Source: DASRJX01 sp035649235 (lineage in GTDB: Bacteria > Acidobacteriota > Polarisedimenticolia > Gp22-AA2). From it: a stretch of DNA of 49,584 nucleotides. Position numbers and translations under genes: made by a program. Of this stretch, positions 1 to 7,374 are shown one piece after another. Under the pieces are notes generated by a model that did not search any database, was not told the origin of the DNA, and was given only the letters and a program-made list of their open reading frames with translations. Location of the stretch: NCBI GenBank assembly GCA_035649235.1, contig DASRJX010000181.1, positions 1 through 49,584 on the forward strand, given 5' to 3'. The stretch's first letter is position 1, and every line of letters starts with the position of its first letter.

Positions 1-1
1 G

Positions 2-250
2 TTCCACGGCGAGGACGATCATCTCCGCGGCAATCTCCAAGACTACGGCCTCCGCGCTGTATGGCGCTACGGTCCCCTCGACTATTACGTCGGGTTTTCG
101 AACTACGACTGGACCGGGCTGACCGCCGATCCGGTGCCCGCGGGCGGCTGCTGCTCAGGCAGCCTCTTTCCATCCAACCGCGAGCGGGAAGCGGTTTCTT
201 TCAGCGCCCTCCACACCGGCGTGCTGGTGAGATTTGGAGGGTACAAATAG
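2..250 (+). CDS. C-terminal end of a probable outer-membrane beta-barrel protein (partial)
   Basis: The gene enters from the left edge, is open from base 2 and ends at TAG 248-250, giving 82 residues. The sequence is rich in aromatic residues alternating with polar ones (YGLRAVWRYG, DYYVGFSNYD) and ends in a strand-like stretch, HTGVLVRFGGYK. That is typical of the last strands of an outer-membrane barrel or a periplasmic beta protein. A Cys pair (GGCCSG) sits in the middle. No family can be named from this fragment. Outer-membrane location is inferred from composition only. Confidence 0.5.
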   Translation, partial: FHGEDDHLRGNLQDYGLRAVWRYGPLDYYVGFSNYDWTGLTADPVPAGGCCSGSLFPSNREREAVSFSALHTGVLVRFGGYK

Positions 251-326
251 CGCCACGGACCACACATCCGGGGCCCCGTTCGAATCTCCGGTCGACCGAT
301 CCAGCTTCGTCAGGCGCCGTCTCACC

Positions 327-557
327 TCATTCCTGCCCCGGGTCGATGTTCAAGAACTTGCGGTACGCGCGCCTGGCTTCCTGCTTCAGGCGGCGCCGCT
401 CGAATACGCCCGCCAGGCTGTTGTAGACGCGCGGCAGATCGCCCGCGAGCTTCGCCGCCTCCTTGAGCTCGATCTGCGACCGTTGGAGGTCGCGGCCGTC
501 TCCAGAGGACAACAAGCCACCTCGTTCGGGGCCGATCAGAGCCAGGGGCCGTGCCAC
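327..557 (-). pseudogene. TPR-like fragment, possible gene remnant
   Basis: The frame reads from GTG 557 to TGA 327 (76 aa), with an in-frame TGA directly upstream of the GTG, so it cannot extend. Residues from about 30 onward (KLAGDLPRVYNSLAGVFERR, then EARRAYRKFLNIDP) look like the end of a tetratricopeptide repeat: small and large hydrophobics at TPR spacing, then a closing LNIDP. The first 25 residues look like random high-GC translation. The likeliest reading is the tail of a decayed TPR protein. A very small functional gene or chance resemblance cannot be excluded. Confidence 0.3.
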
Positions 558-602
558 TCAGAACGAGAACCTGACATCGACCCGGCGTCGCGCGGACGGC
601 GC

Positions 603-613
603 TGTGCTATCCT
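603..613 (+). promoter_or_regulatory. Extended -10-like element before the OPT gene
   Basis: TGTGCTATCCT lies 41 nt before the ATG at 655. It fits the TG-n-TATnnT pattern seen before several other genes here. No convincing -35 lies 16-18 nt upstream. Confidence 0.35.
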
Positions 614-654
614 CGCCGGCCGCCGGCGTCACCGAGCTGCGCGCACGAGGGCCC

Positions 655-2685
655 ATGAGCCACAAGCCGTTCGTCCCCGAGCACGTCCGGCTTCCCGAGT
701 TCACGGCGCGCGCGCTTATCCTCGGCGTCGTGCAGGCGGTGCTCCTGGGCGCCGCCAACGCCTACCTCGGCATGAAGGCCGGGCAGACGATCGCCGCAAC
801 CTTCCCGGCGGCCATCATCTCGATGGTCGTGCTGCGCGCGTTCCGGGGACACTCGATTCTCGAGGAGAACGTCTCGCGCAGCGCCGCCTCGGTCGGCGAG
901 GCCCTGGTGGCGGGAGCCATCTTCACCCTGCCGGCGCTCGTGATCACGGGCCTGTGGACGGAGTTCGATTACTGGCAGAGCACCTTCCTGATGCTGGTCG
1001 GCGGCGTCCTCGGCGTGCTCTTCGTCATCTTCCTGCGCCGCACGCTGTGCGAGGATCCGACCCTCCCCTTTCCCGAATCGACGGCCGCGGCCGAGATCCA
1101 CAAGGCGGGGCAGAAAGGCGCGACGGGAGCGAAGTACCTGTTCTCCGCACTGGGGATTGCGGCCGCCATCGAGGTCCTCAAGAACCCGGCGGGATTCCGG
1201 GTGATCCGCGACTCGGTCAGCGGCTTCGTCGAGTTCCCGGTATCGAAGCTGAGGTTCCTGCGCCAGGGTCGGCCATTCGGCGATCCGGGCGACTACCGGG
1301 GCGGCCTGCACTACGAGACCCCGTACTGCTCCCCCGCCTTCATGAGCGTCGGCTACATCATCGGACCCCGCCTCGCGGCGCTGAACTTCTCGGGGGGCGT
1401 TTTCGCGTGGCTCATCCTGGTGCCCCTCATCATGTTCCTGTCCGGCGAGGGCAGCACGCTGATGAACCTGGGGCTGCACCCGTCGCTCGCCGACGCCTCG
1501 GCGGTCGATCGGCTCGAGGTGATCGCCGACCAGGCCTGGCGCAGCATCGTCCGGCCGATCGCGGTCGGAGCGATGCTGGTGTCGGCCTGCTGGACTCTGT
1601 TCAAGATGCGCGAGCCGCTCCTCGCGGGCATCGCGCGGGCGTTTCGTGACATGCGGAACGTCCGAGGTGTGGCCGAGGGGGAAGGGCGCTTCGAGCACGA
1701 CATCCCGGCGAAGTGGGTGATCGGCGGCATCCTCGTGCTCCTCGTGCCGATGACCGCGCTCTACGGCTGGTACACGGGCGGCCTCCGCGGCGCCTTCATG
1801 GCGGCGGTGGCGATGACGCTGACCGGCTTCGTCCTGTCGGCGGTCGCCGGATACCTGGTCGGCGTCATCGGATCGTCGTCGAGCCCGACCTCGGGGCTGG
1901 CCCTCTCCAGCCTCATCGTCGCCGCCACGCTCCTGGTCGGGATCGGGGTCACGGGACCGGGAGGCGTGATGGCGGTCCTGGCCGTGACCGCCACGGTCTG
2001 CGTCGCCACCTCGCTCGCCGGCAGCGTCATCCAGGACCTCAAGGTGGGGCACCTCCTGGGGGCCACTCCGTGGGCGATGGAGATGGCCTACCTCATCGCC
2101 ACCGTGGCCACGGCCTTCGTCCTGGTGCTGCCGATCACCATGCTGCACAAAGCCGACATCGCGCTCGGGGGAACGGGCATCGGCGGCGAGAACCTGCCGG
2201 CGCCGCAGGCGGGGCTGATGGCGATGCTCGCGCAGGGGATCGTCGGCGGCGAGATGGCCTGGCCGCTCGTCCTGATGGGTGTGGCGCTCGCCTGTGGCCT
2301 CATCATGATGGGGTGCGAGTCGCCGATGATCGTCGCGGTCGGGATGTACCTCGATCTCGCGACCGTGTCGGCGATCTTCGCCGGGGGGATCATCCGCTGG
2401 GCCGGCGACCGCATGATGGCGCGGCGCGGCTGCGCCACGGACGAAATCGAGCGGCGCGTGAACATCGGCACGCTCCTGGCCTCCGGCATGATCGCCGGCG
2501 AGGCGCTCATGGCGATCCTGCTGGCAATTGCGGTGAATGCTGGCGTCACCCTGCCGGCCGCCGAGGGATCCGGGATCCTGGGCCTGCCGGTCTTCGCTCT
2601 GGTGGCAGCGCTCCTCGTCGCCATCCCGGTCCGCGCGCCTGGGGGCGGAACGGCGGGTGGCGTCCCGAGCGGCCCCGCACCTTGA
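655..2685 (+). CDS. OPT family oligopeptide/metal-chelate transporter
   Basis: A 676-residue inner-membrane protein of the OPT superfamily, which import small peptides or metal-chelate complexes with protons. The first helix carries the family signature AANAYLGMKAGQTIAA (about residues 33-48), followed by many hydrophobic segments along the whole length. Cytoplasmic loops contain the usual E..RFEHDIPAKW stretch. Length fits bacterial members (about 620-680). The frame is open upstream to 463, but MSHKPFVPEHVRLPEF at 655 matches how such proteins begin and the upstream extension looks random. A GC hairpin follows the stop. Substrate is unknown. The CusR-like regulator next door makes metal-chelate transport possible, but that is inference. 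Confidence 0.9.
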   Translation: MSHKPFVPEHVRLPEFTARALILGVVQAVLLGAANAYLGMKAGQTIAATFPAAIISMVVLRAFRGHSILEENVSRSAASVGEALVAGAIFTLPALVITGLWTEFDYWQSTFLMLVGGVLGVLFVIFLRRTLCEDPTLPFPESTAAAEIHKAGQKGATGAKYLFSALGIAAAIEVLKNPAGFRVIRDSVSGFVEFPVSKLRFLRQGRPFGDPGDYRGGLHYETPYCSPAFMSVGYIIGPRLAALNFSGGVFAWLILVPLIMFLSGEGSTLMNLGLHPSLADASAVDRLEVIADQAWRSIVRPIAVGAMLVSACWTLFKMREPLLAGIARAFRDMRNVRGVAEGEGRFEHDIPAKWVIGGILVLLVPMTALYGWYTGGLRGAFMAAVAMTLTGFVLSAVAGYLVGVIGSSSSPTSGLALSSLIVAATLLVGIGVTGPGGVMAVLAVTATVCVATSLAGSVIQDLKVGHLLGATPWAMEMAYLIATVATAFVLVLPITMLHKADIALGGTGIGGENLPAPQAGLMAMLAQGIVGGEMAWPLVLMGVALACGLIMMGCESPMIVAVGMYLDLATVSAIFAGGIIRWAGDRMMARRGCATDEIERRVNIGTLLASGMIAGEALMAILLAIAVNAGVTLPAAEGSGILGLPVFALVAALLVAIPVRAPGGGTAGGVPSGPAP

Positions 2686-2702
2686 CGGGGGGGCGCCCCC
2701 GT
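2685..2702 (+). terminator. Perfect GC hairpin after the OPT gene
   Basis: ACGGGGG-GGCG-CCCCCGT is a 7-bp perfect stem with a 4-nt loop, beginning at the last base of the OPT stop codon. No T-run follows, so it may act as a weak terminator or mRNA-stabilising stem between the transporter and the response regulator. Confidence 0.45.
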
Positions 2703-2734
2703 GGTCTCCTTGTCCTCTCGTGGAGGCGACGCTG

Positions 2735-3409
2735 GTGAAGGTGCTGGTGGTCGAGGACGAGGAGAAGACCGCCACCTACCTCCGCAAGGCGATGAGCGAG
2801 ATCGGGCTGGTGGTGGACGTGGCAGCGAACGGCGAGGAGGGCCTGCACCGGGCGCTCGCCGGAGACTACGACCTCCTGGTTCTCGACGTCATGCTCCCCG
2901 GGCGCGACGGCTGGTCGATCCTCGCCGCGATGCGCGCGGCCGGGCGGCAGACGCCCGTCCTCTTCCTGACCGCACGGGACGCCGTCGAGGATCGGGTCCG
3001 GGGGCTCGAGATCGGCGCCGACGACTACCTGGTGAAGCCGTTCGCGGTCTCCGAGCTGCTGGCGAGGGTCCGATCGATCCTGCGCCGCGGACCGGCGCGG
3101 CACGCCGAGACCCTGAAGATCGCCGACCTGGACCTCGACTTCGCGCGGCGCCGGGTGGTGCGTGGCGACCACCGGATCGAGCTCACGCCCAGGGAGTTCT
3201 CGCTGCTGGCGCTCCTGGCGCGGCGGTGCGGCGAGGTGCTGTCGCGGGCGTTCATCACGGAGCAGATCTGGGACATGAACTTCGAGGGCGGCACGAACGT
3301 CCTGGACGTCCACATCCGCCGCCTGCGCGCCAAGGTCGACGATCCGTTCGAGCACCGGCTGATCCACACCGTGCGCGGCGTCGGCTACGTCCTCGAAGAA
3401 AGACCCTGA
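2735..3409 (+). CDS. OmpR/PhoB-family response regulator, CusR/CopR subgroup
   Basis: A 224-residue two-component regulator. Receiver domain, residues 1-120: acidic pocket ED at 7-8, phospho-acceptor Asp51 (LVLDVMLPG), Thr in FLTARD and Lys101 in LVKPF. Winged-helix DNA-binding domain, about 125-222, ending TVRGVGYVLEE. The linker and the winged-helix segment QIWDMNFEGGTNVLDV match the heavy-metal CusR/CopR/IrlR subgroup as I know it. GTG 2735 is preferred because GGAGG (2722-2726) lies 8 nt upstream; the open frame extends further up without sense. No histidine kinase gene is adjacent, so it is an orphan in this window. Copper or other metal stress is the family's usual signal, but the ligand here is not shown. 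Confidence 0.9.
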   Translation: MKVLVVEDEEKTATYLRKAMSEIGLVVDVAANGEEGLHRALAGDYDLLVLDVMLPGRDGWSILAAMRAAGRQTPVLFLTARDAVEDRVRGLEIGADDYLVKPFAVSELLARVRSILRRGPARHAETLKIADLDLDFARRRVVRGDHRIELTPREFSLLALLARRCGEVLSRAFITEQIWDMNFEGGTNVLDVHIRRLRAKVDDPFEHRLIHTVRGVGYVLEERP

Positions 3410-3476
3410 CGAAGCCGACCACCTTTCGCCGACGCGCGGCCGGCCGGCGAGCGGACCTCCCCGAATATGACGAAAT

Positions 3477-3493
3477 CTTAATGTTCGCGTAAG
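3477..3493. promoter_or_regulatory. Possible operator, CTTA-N9-TAAG palindrome
   Basis: CTTAATGTTCGCGTAAG has palindromic ends and lies 23 nt before the -10 element of the CmoA-like gene. It follows directly after the response-regulator gene and could be its binding site. Half-site similarity to OmpR-family operators is only suggestive. Confidence 0.25.
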
Positions 3494-3515
3494 CGTCCCG
3501 TCAGCAGCCACACCC

Positions 3516-3521
3516 TATACT
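3516..3521 (+). promoter_or_regulatory. -10 element TATACT, start-proximal
   Basis: TATACT ends 8 nt before the ATG at 3530, so transcription would begin at or next to the start codon. There is no Shine-Dalgarno sequence in the C-run between. No good -35 is seen. Confidence 0.45.
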
Positions 3522-3529
3522 CCCCCCCT

Positions 3530-4285
3530 ATGGAGAGCCTCCGGCGTCGCGACGCGCCCGGTTCCGGAGCCGCGTCGAGCCTGGGCCACCTGCCGCGCGG
3601 CCCGCGCTGGGAGTTCGACCAGTCGGTCGCCGACGTCTTCGACGACATGCTGCGTCGGTCGATCCCGCAGTACGACGTGATGCGATCGGCCGTGAACGAG
3701 ATCGCCCGGCGGTTCGTCCGGCCCGGGACGGACGTCATCGATCTCGGTTGCTCCCGGGGGGAGACGCTCGCGCCCCTGGTCGAGGAGTTCGGTGCGGCCG
3801 CGCGCTACATCGCCTGCGACGTCAGCCAGCCGATGCTCGAGGTCTGCCGGGAGCGCTACGCGGAGTTCATACGGTCCGGAGTCGTGGACGTCAGGTCGTG
3901 CGATCTGCGCCACGAGTTCCCGGAGGGACGCGCCTCCGTCATCCTCTCGGTCCTGACACTGCAGTTCACGCCCCTCGAGTACCGGCGTCGGATCGTCGAG
4001 GCGGTCGAAGAGCATCTCGTCGAGGAGGGCGCCTTCATCCTGGTCGAGAAGGTGGTCGGCCGCTCCGCCCGGCTCGATCGGGTCCTGGAGGACATCTATC
4101 TCAAGTTCAAGTCGGACAACGGCTACACCCAGGAGGAGATCGCCCGCAAGAAGCTGAGCCTGGAGGGCGTGCTCGTGCCGCTCGATGCCGGCCAGAACCT
4201 CGCCCTGCTGCAGGAGTCGGGCTTCCGCAGCGTCGAGTGCTTCTGGCGCTGGATGAACTTCTCCGCCTGGGTGGCGGTGAAATAG
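3530..4285 (+). CDS. CmoA-like class I SAM-dependent methyltransferase
   Basis: A 251-residue Rossmann-fold enzyme. Motif I is VIDLGCSRGE (residues 69-78), the acidic end of strand 2 is ACDVSQPML (95-103) and motif IV is LSVLTLQF. The whole chain aligns by eye with E. coli CmoA, which makes carboxy-S-adenosylmethionine for tRNA wobble uridine: WEFDQSVADVFDDMLRRSIP, FKSDNGYTQEEI, and a closing WMNFSAWVAVK. At the place I align with CmoA Arg199, which holds the carboxyl group of carboxy-SAM, this protein has Lys208. No CmoB gene is in the window. It could be a true Cx-SAM synthase or an ordinary methyltransferase derived from it. The next gene, another methyltransferase, starts 4 nt after its stop, so they are co-transcribed. 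Confidence 0.75.
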   Translation: MESLRRRDAPGSGAASSLGHLPRGPRWEFDQSVADVFDDMLRRSIPQYDVMRSAVNEIARRFVRPGTDVIDLGCSRGETLAPLVEEFGAAARYIACDVSQPMLEVCRERYAEFIRSGVVDVRSCDLRHEFPEGRASVILSVLTLQFTPLEYRRRIVEAVEEHLVEEGAFILVEKVVGRSARLDRVLEDIYLKFKSDNGYTQEEIARKKLSLEGVLVPLDAGQNLALLQESGFRSVECFWRWMNFSAWVAVK

Positions 4286-4288
4286 TCC

Positions 4289-5035
4289 GTGGTCCGCTGC
4301 GGCGCCATCTTCTATCGTTACCGGAAATACCTCATCCCAGGACTCCTGCTGCTCGCGCTGGCCGTCTCCCGCCCGGTCATCCCGCTCGGCCGCCCCCGGC
4401 TGGACACCCTCCTCGATCTGTGCGGGCTCCTCATCGCGCTCTGCGGCCAGGCCCTGCGGGCAGCCGTGATCGGCTACGCGTACATAAGGCGCGGCGGCAA
4501 GGACGGACGGGCCTATGCCGACGACCTCGTGACCGGAGGGCTCTTCGCCCACTCTCGGAACCCCCTCTACCTGGGCAACTTGATGATCCTGCTCGGGCTG
4601 CTGATCATCTTCAACAGCCCGGGCGGCTACCTGATGGCGCTTCCCCTGGCGGTCTTCTTCTACGCGGCGATCGTCGCCTCCGAAGAGGCCTACCTCCGCG
4701 GCCGGTTCGGGGAGGCCTATGACGACTACTGCCGGAGGGTCCCGCGCTTCATCCCCGATTTCCGGGGCCTGCGGCGCACGATCGCCGGCTTGCGGTTCAA
4801 CTGGCACCGCCTGGTGCGCAAGGAGTACGGCAGCGCCTATGCCTGGATCGCCGCCGCCATCCTGCTGCGCGTCTGGGAGATGCGCACCGAGCCGGCCTAT
4901 GCGGCGACACGTCCGCTGGTCGCCTGGTACGCGCTGCCTCTCGCGGTCGTGACCGCCGGCTGGGCGGCGGCGCGGTTCATGAAGAAGCGGCGGCTGCTCA
5001 TCGATCGGCCGGAGTTCTCGGCCTCCATGGGGTAG
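4289..5035 (+). CDS. Isoprenylcysteine/phospholipid methyltransferase-like membrane protein
   Basis: A 248-residue inner-membrane protein. N-terminal half: hydrophobic helices at about 14-30 and 40-62. The ICMT/PEMT signature follows: GGLFAHSRNPLYLGN (about 84-98), then EEAYLRGRFGEAYDDYCRRVPRFIP (about 131-155), in which the GxYxxYC..VPRF part binds SAM. The last 90 residues add two more helices, which is longer than the minimal ICMT fold (about 180-200). Start GTG 4289 follows the previous stop by three bases. Members methylate lipids, quinone precursors or cysteine thiols or carboxyls; the substrate cannot be told from sequence. Pairing with the CmoA-like enzyme suggests one pathway. Confidence 0.8.
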   Translation: MVRCGAIFYRYRKYLIPGLLLLALAVSRPVIPLGRPRLDTLLDLCGLLIALCGQALRAAVIGYAYIRRGGKDGRAYADDLVTGGLFAHSRNPLYLGNLMILLGLLIIFNSPGGYLMALPLAVFFYAAIVASEEAYLRGRFGEAYDDYCRRVPRFIPDFRGLRRTIAGLRFNWHRLVRKEYGSAYAWIAAAILLRVWEMRTEPAYAATRPLVAWYALPLAVVTAGWAAARFMKKRRLLIDRPEFSASMG

Positions 5036-5037
5036 GC

Positions 5038-6201
5038 ATGTCCCATCCAACCGATGTCACAGACGACGGCTCCATCTCGGCCCTGCGGGCCCGCATCGAT
5101 CTGGTCAACCGCGAGCTTCTGGATCGCTTGCAGAAGAGGGCCACCCTGGTGCTGGAGGTCGCCGCGCTGAAGCGCGCCCAGGGTCTCGAGGGCCACGACC
5201 CGGGGCGTGAAGACGCGATGCTGGAGGACCTCCTCGGCCGCAGCCACGGGCCGTTCGGCGCCGCCGAGCTGCGGGCGATCTTCCGGGCCATCTTCCACGC
5301 GTCGCTCGAGATCCAGGAGCGGGAGCGCTGGCACGGGCTGCGCGTCAAACGGAAGGACATCCTGCCTCCGGGCGGCGTGCGGGTGGGGGGCGTGTCGATC
5401 GGCGGCGGTGCCACCGTCATGATAGCCGGGCCCTGCTCCGCGGAGACGGCGGAGCAGATGGAACGGGTGGCGGAGTTCCTCGCCGACTTTCCCGGGGCCC
5501 TGATCCTCCGCGCCGGCGCCTACAAACCACGCACCAACCCATACTCGTTCCAGGGCCTGCGCGAGGAGGGGCTGCTCCTCCTGCAGGCGGCCGCGGCCTC
5601 GCACGGGCTGCCGACGGTCACCGAGGTCCTGGACGTCGCGAGCCTGGAGACGGTGGCGGCGCGCGCCGACATGCTCCAGGTCGGCTCCCGCAACATGTAC
5701 AACACCGAGCTCCTGAAGGCCTTGGGCCGGATCGAGAAGCCGGTCCTGCTCAAGCGCGGCTTCATGGCCACGATCGAGGAATTCCTGCTCGCGGCGGAGT
5801 ACATCGTCAGCGCCGGGAACCCCGCGGTGGTCCTCTGCGAGCGCGGCATCCGCACCTTCGAGCGCGCCACGCGCAACACCCTCGACATCTCGGCGGTCGC
5901 GCTCCTGAAGCGCGAGACGCCGCTCCCGGTCATCGTCGATCTGAGCCACGCGCTCGGCCGGCGCGACATCGTCCTGCCTTGCGGCCGGGCGGCGCTGGCC
6001 GCCGGCGCCGACGGGTTGATGGTCGAGGTCCATCCCGATCCCGATCGGGCCCTCTCCGATGGCTTCCAGCAGCTCGATCTGCCGGCCTTCACCACCCTGA
6101 TGGAAGGCCTGGGCCTCGGATCCCGTGGCGATCGGCGAATCGAACGCGCCTCCGCCGTGGCGCTGGGCGCGGGGTCGCGCCCGGGGCTCGAGCGCGCCTG
6201 A
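5038..6201 (+). CDS. Bifunctional chorismate mutase / 3-deoxy-7-phosphoheptulonate synthase
   Basis: A 387-residue fusion that joins the first step of the shikimate pathway (PEP + erythrose 4-phosphate to DAHP) to chorismate-to-prephenate conversion. Residues 12-100 are an AroQ-type all-helical mutase (ALRARIDLVNRELLDRL, then EVAALK and PGRED). Residues 118-375 are a type I-beta DAHP synthase: MIAGPCSAE, RAGAYKPRTNPYSFQG, LLKRGFMATIEEF, CERGIRTFE and VDLSHALGRRD carry the metal and substrate residues. In related fusions the mutase domain mediates feedback by prephenate or chorismate. ATG 5038 lies two bases after the preceding stop, so it ends the small operon 3530-6201. The gene meets the opposing porin gene at 6217. 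Confidence 0.93.
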   Translation: MSHPTDVTDDGSISALRARIDLVNRELLDRLQKRATLVLEVAALKRAQGLEGHDPGREDAMLEDLLGRSHGPFGAAELRAIFRAIFHASLEIQERERWHGLRVKRKDILPPGGVRVGGVSIGGGATVMIAGPCSAETAEQMERVAEFLADFPGALILRAGAYKPRTNPYSFQGLREEGLLLLQAAAASHGLPTVTEVLDVASLETVAARADMLQVGSRNMYNTELLKALGRIEKPVLLKRGFMATIEEFLLAAEYIVSAGNPAVVLCERGIRTFERATRNTLDISAVALLKRETPLPVIVDLSHALGRRDIVLPCGRAALAAGADGLMVEVHPDPDRALSDGFQQLDLPAFTTLMEGLGLGSRGDRRIERASAVALGAGSRPGLERA

Positions 6202-6216
6202 TGCCGGGCTCGGGAG

Positions 6217-7374
6217 TCAGAAGGACACGGACAGATCGACCCAGCCGCGGTCCAGCCACTCGTCGAGGTCGTCGCGCCTCTGGCGCAGGACCGAGAACTC
6301 CAGCGAGGCGATCCGCCAGAAGACGATCGCCCATCCGAGGCGCGCGCCGCGCTGCCGCGTCCTGAACCACCACTCGTCCCCGCCGAAGGCCGCGAGGGCG
6401 GCGTCCTGTTCGACGCGCTCCAGGGCCAGGCGCAGGCGCCAGGATCCCGCGTCCTGCAGCTCCCCCCAATCCACCCGCAGCTCCCCGCCGTGCCGCCGGT
6501 CCTCCGCGCCGAAGTTGCGCAGGAGGTCGAGGCGCAGCCGCAGCGGGCGTGACCGACCGATCCACTCCCACCTGACCGTGGCGTTGGCGACGCGATAGTC
6601 CGACAGGTAGTCCTCCCCGCCTGGGGCGAGACGGTTGGTGCGCGCGTACCCGGCGGCAACCAGATCGGCGGTCGAGCCGAACTGCCAGTAGCCGCCGCCG
6701 AAGCCCAGGCCGCGCGCGACCTCTCCCTCCCAGCGCACCGTCGCGACCTGGCTACCGTCCTCCCCGTTCTGGCTGCCCAGGGAGACGCCGCCCACGACCC
6801 GCTGCGCCAGAAGCGCTCCCGCCGGCGGCAGCTCCAGCCCCGCCGACGCCCCCTGGAAGCGCAGGTCGCGGTCCCAGAGGATCTCGGTGCCGCGCAACGG
6901 CGTCTCGAAGACGCCGAACGCGGCGGAGAACGGCGTGGACGCGCCGGAGAGCTGAATCCAGGCGCGGTCGACGGCGACCTCATCGGATCGGAAGTTGTCG
7001 TTGCGGATGCCGTTCATGTCGTTCGAGTCGCTGGCGACCGAGACCAGCACGCCGGCTCCGGCGGACAGCCGCCCGGGGACTATCGGGCCCTCGACGCCCG
7101 GACGCAGCCGCAGGCGCAGCCGCTCGAAGTCGCTCGTGAGCGGGTTGGGAGCGTTGCGGACCGCCTCGTAGCGCAGGAGCGCGTCGCCGGCCCAGCGCCA
7201 GGTCGACCGCGCCGGCTCAACCCCCGTCGCCGGGCCGGCTGCTTCCGCTGCGGCCTCGCCGGCCACGGCACCGGCGGCGGCGGGCTCGGGCGGGCGCGGT
7301 TCTTCCGGACGGGCGTCCGCGACGGAGGCGGCTCCTGTCGCGAGCCAGGCGGCGATCACGATGGCCGCGGTCAC
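6217..7374 (-). CDS. Outer-membrane porin, possibly Porin_5-like
   Basis: A 385-residue protein with a signal peptide (VTAAIVIAAWLATGAASVADA, cut near residue 21), an Ala/Pro/Glu-rich linker to about 55, then alternating beta strands to a C-terminal Phe (VDLSVSF), the usual outer-membrane sorting end. The stretch LRGTEILWDRDLRFQGASAGL resembles the putative-porin family with a conserved LWDRDL motif; that assignment is from memory. GTG 7374 overlaps the stop of the kinase gene as GTGA, so translation is coupled. As the last gene of the cupredoxin-kinase-porin operon it may pass the solute the other two sense. Much of the open frame continues upstream, but that part only mirrors the kinase gene. 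Confidence 0.75.
   Translation of the reverse strand: MTAAIVIAAWLATGAASVADARPEEPRPPEPAAAGAVAGEAAAEAAGPATGVEPARSTWRWAGDALLRYEAVRNAPNPLTSDFERLRLRLRPGVEGPIVPGRLSAGAGVLVSVASDSNDMNGIRNDNFRSDEVAVDRAWIQLSGASTPFSAAFGVFETPLRGTEILWDRDLRFQGASAGLELPPAGALLAQRVVGGVSLGSQNGEDGSQVATVRWEGEVARGLGFGGGYWQFGSTADLVAAGYARTNRLAPGGEDYLSDYRVANATVRWEWIGRSRPLRLRLDLLRNFGAEDRRHGGELRVDWGELQDAGSWRLRLALERVEQDAALAAFGGDEWWFRTRQRGARLGWAIVFWRIASLEFSVLRQRRDDLDEWLDRGWVDLSVSF

Larger units (their letters stand above)
251..654. other. 404-nt region without an intact gene
   Basis: It separates the first gene from the OPT transporter. It holds a short minus-strand TPR-like fragment (327-557, listed separately) and, near the transporter, a TGTGCTATCCT stretch at 603-613 that resembles an extended -10 element. 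I see no RNA gene, repeat or clear terminator. Confidence 0.5.

Noticed and set aside
607..2775. A 722-codon minus-strand open frame over the OPT gene
   Set aside because: The OPT motifs and membrane helices on the plus strand are unmistakable; the minus product is His/Asp/Arg-rich noise.
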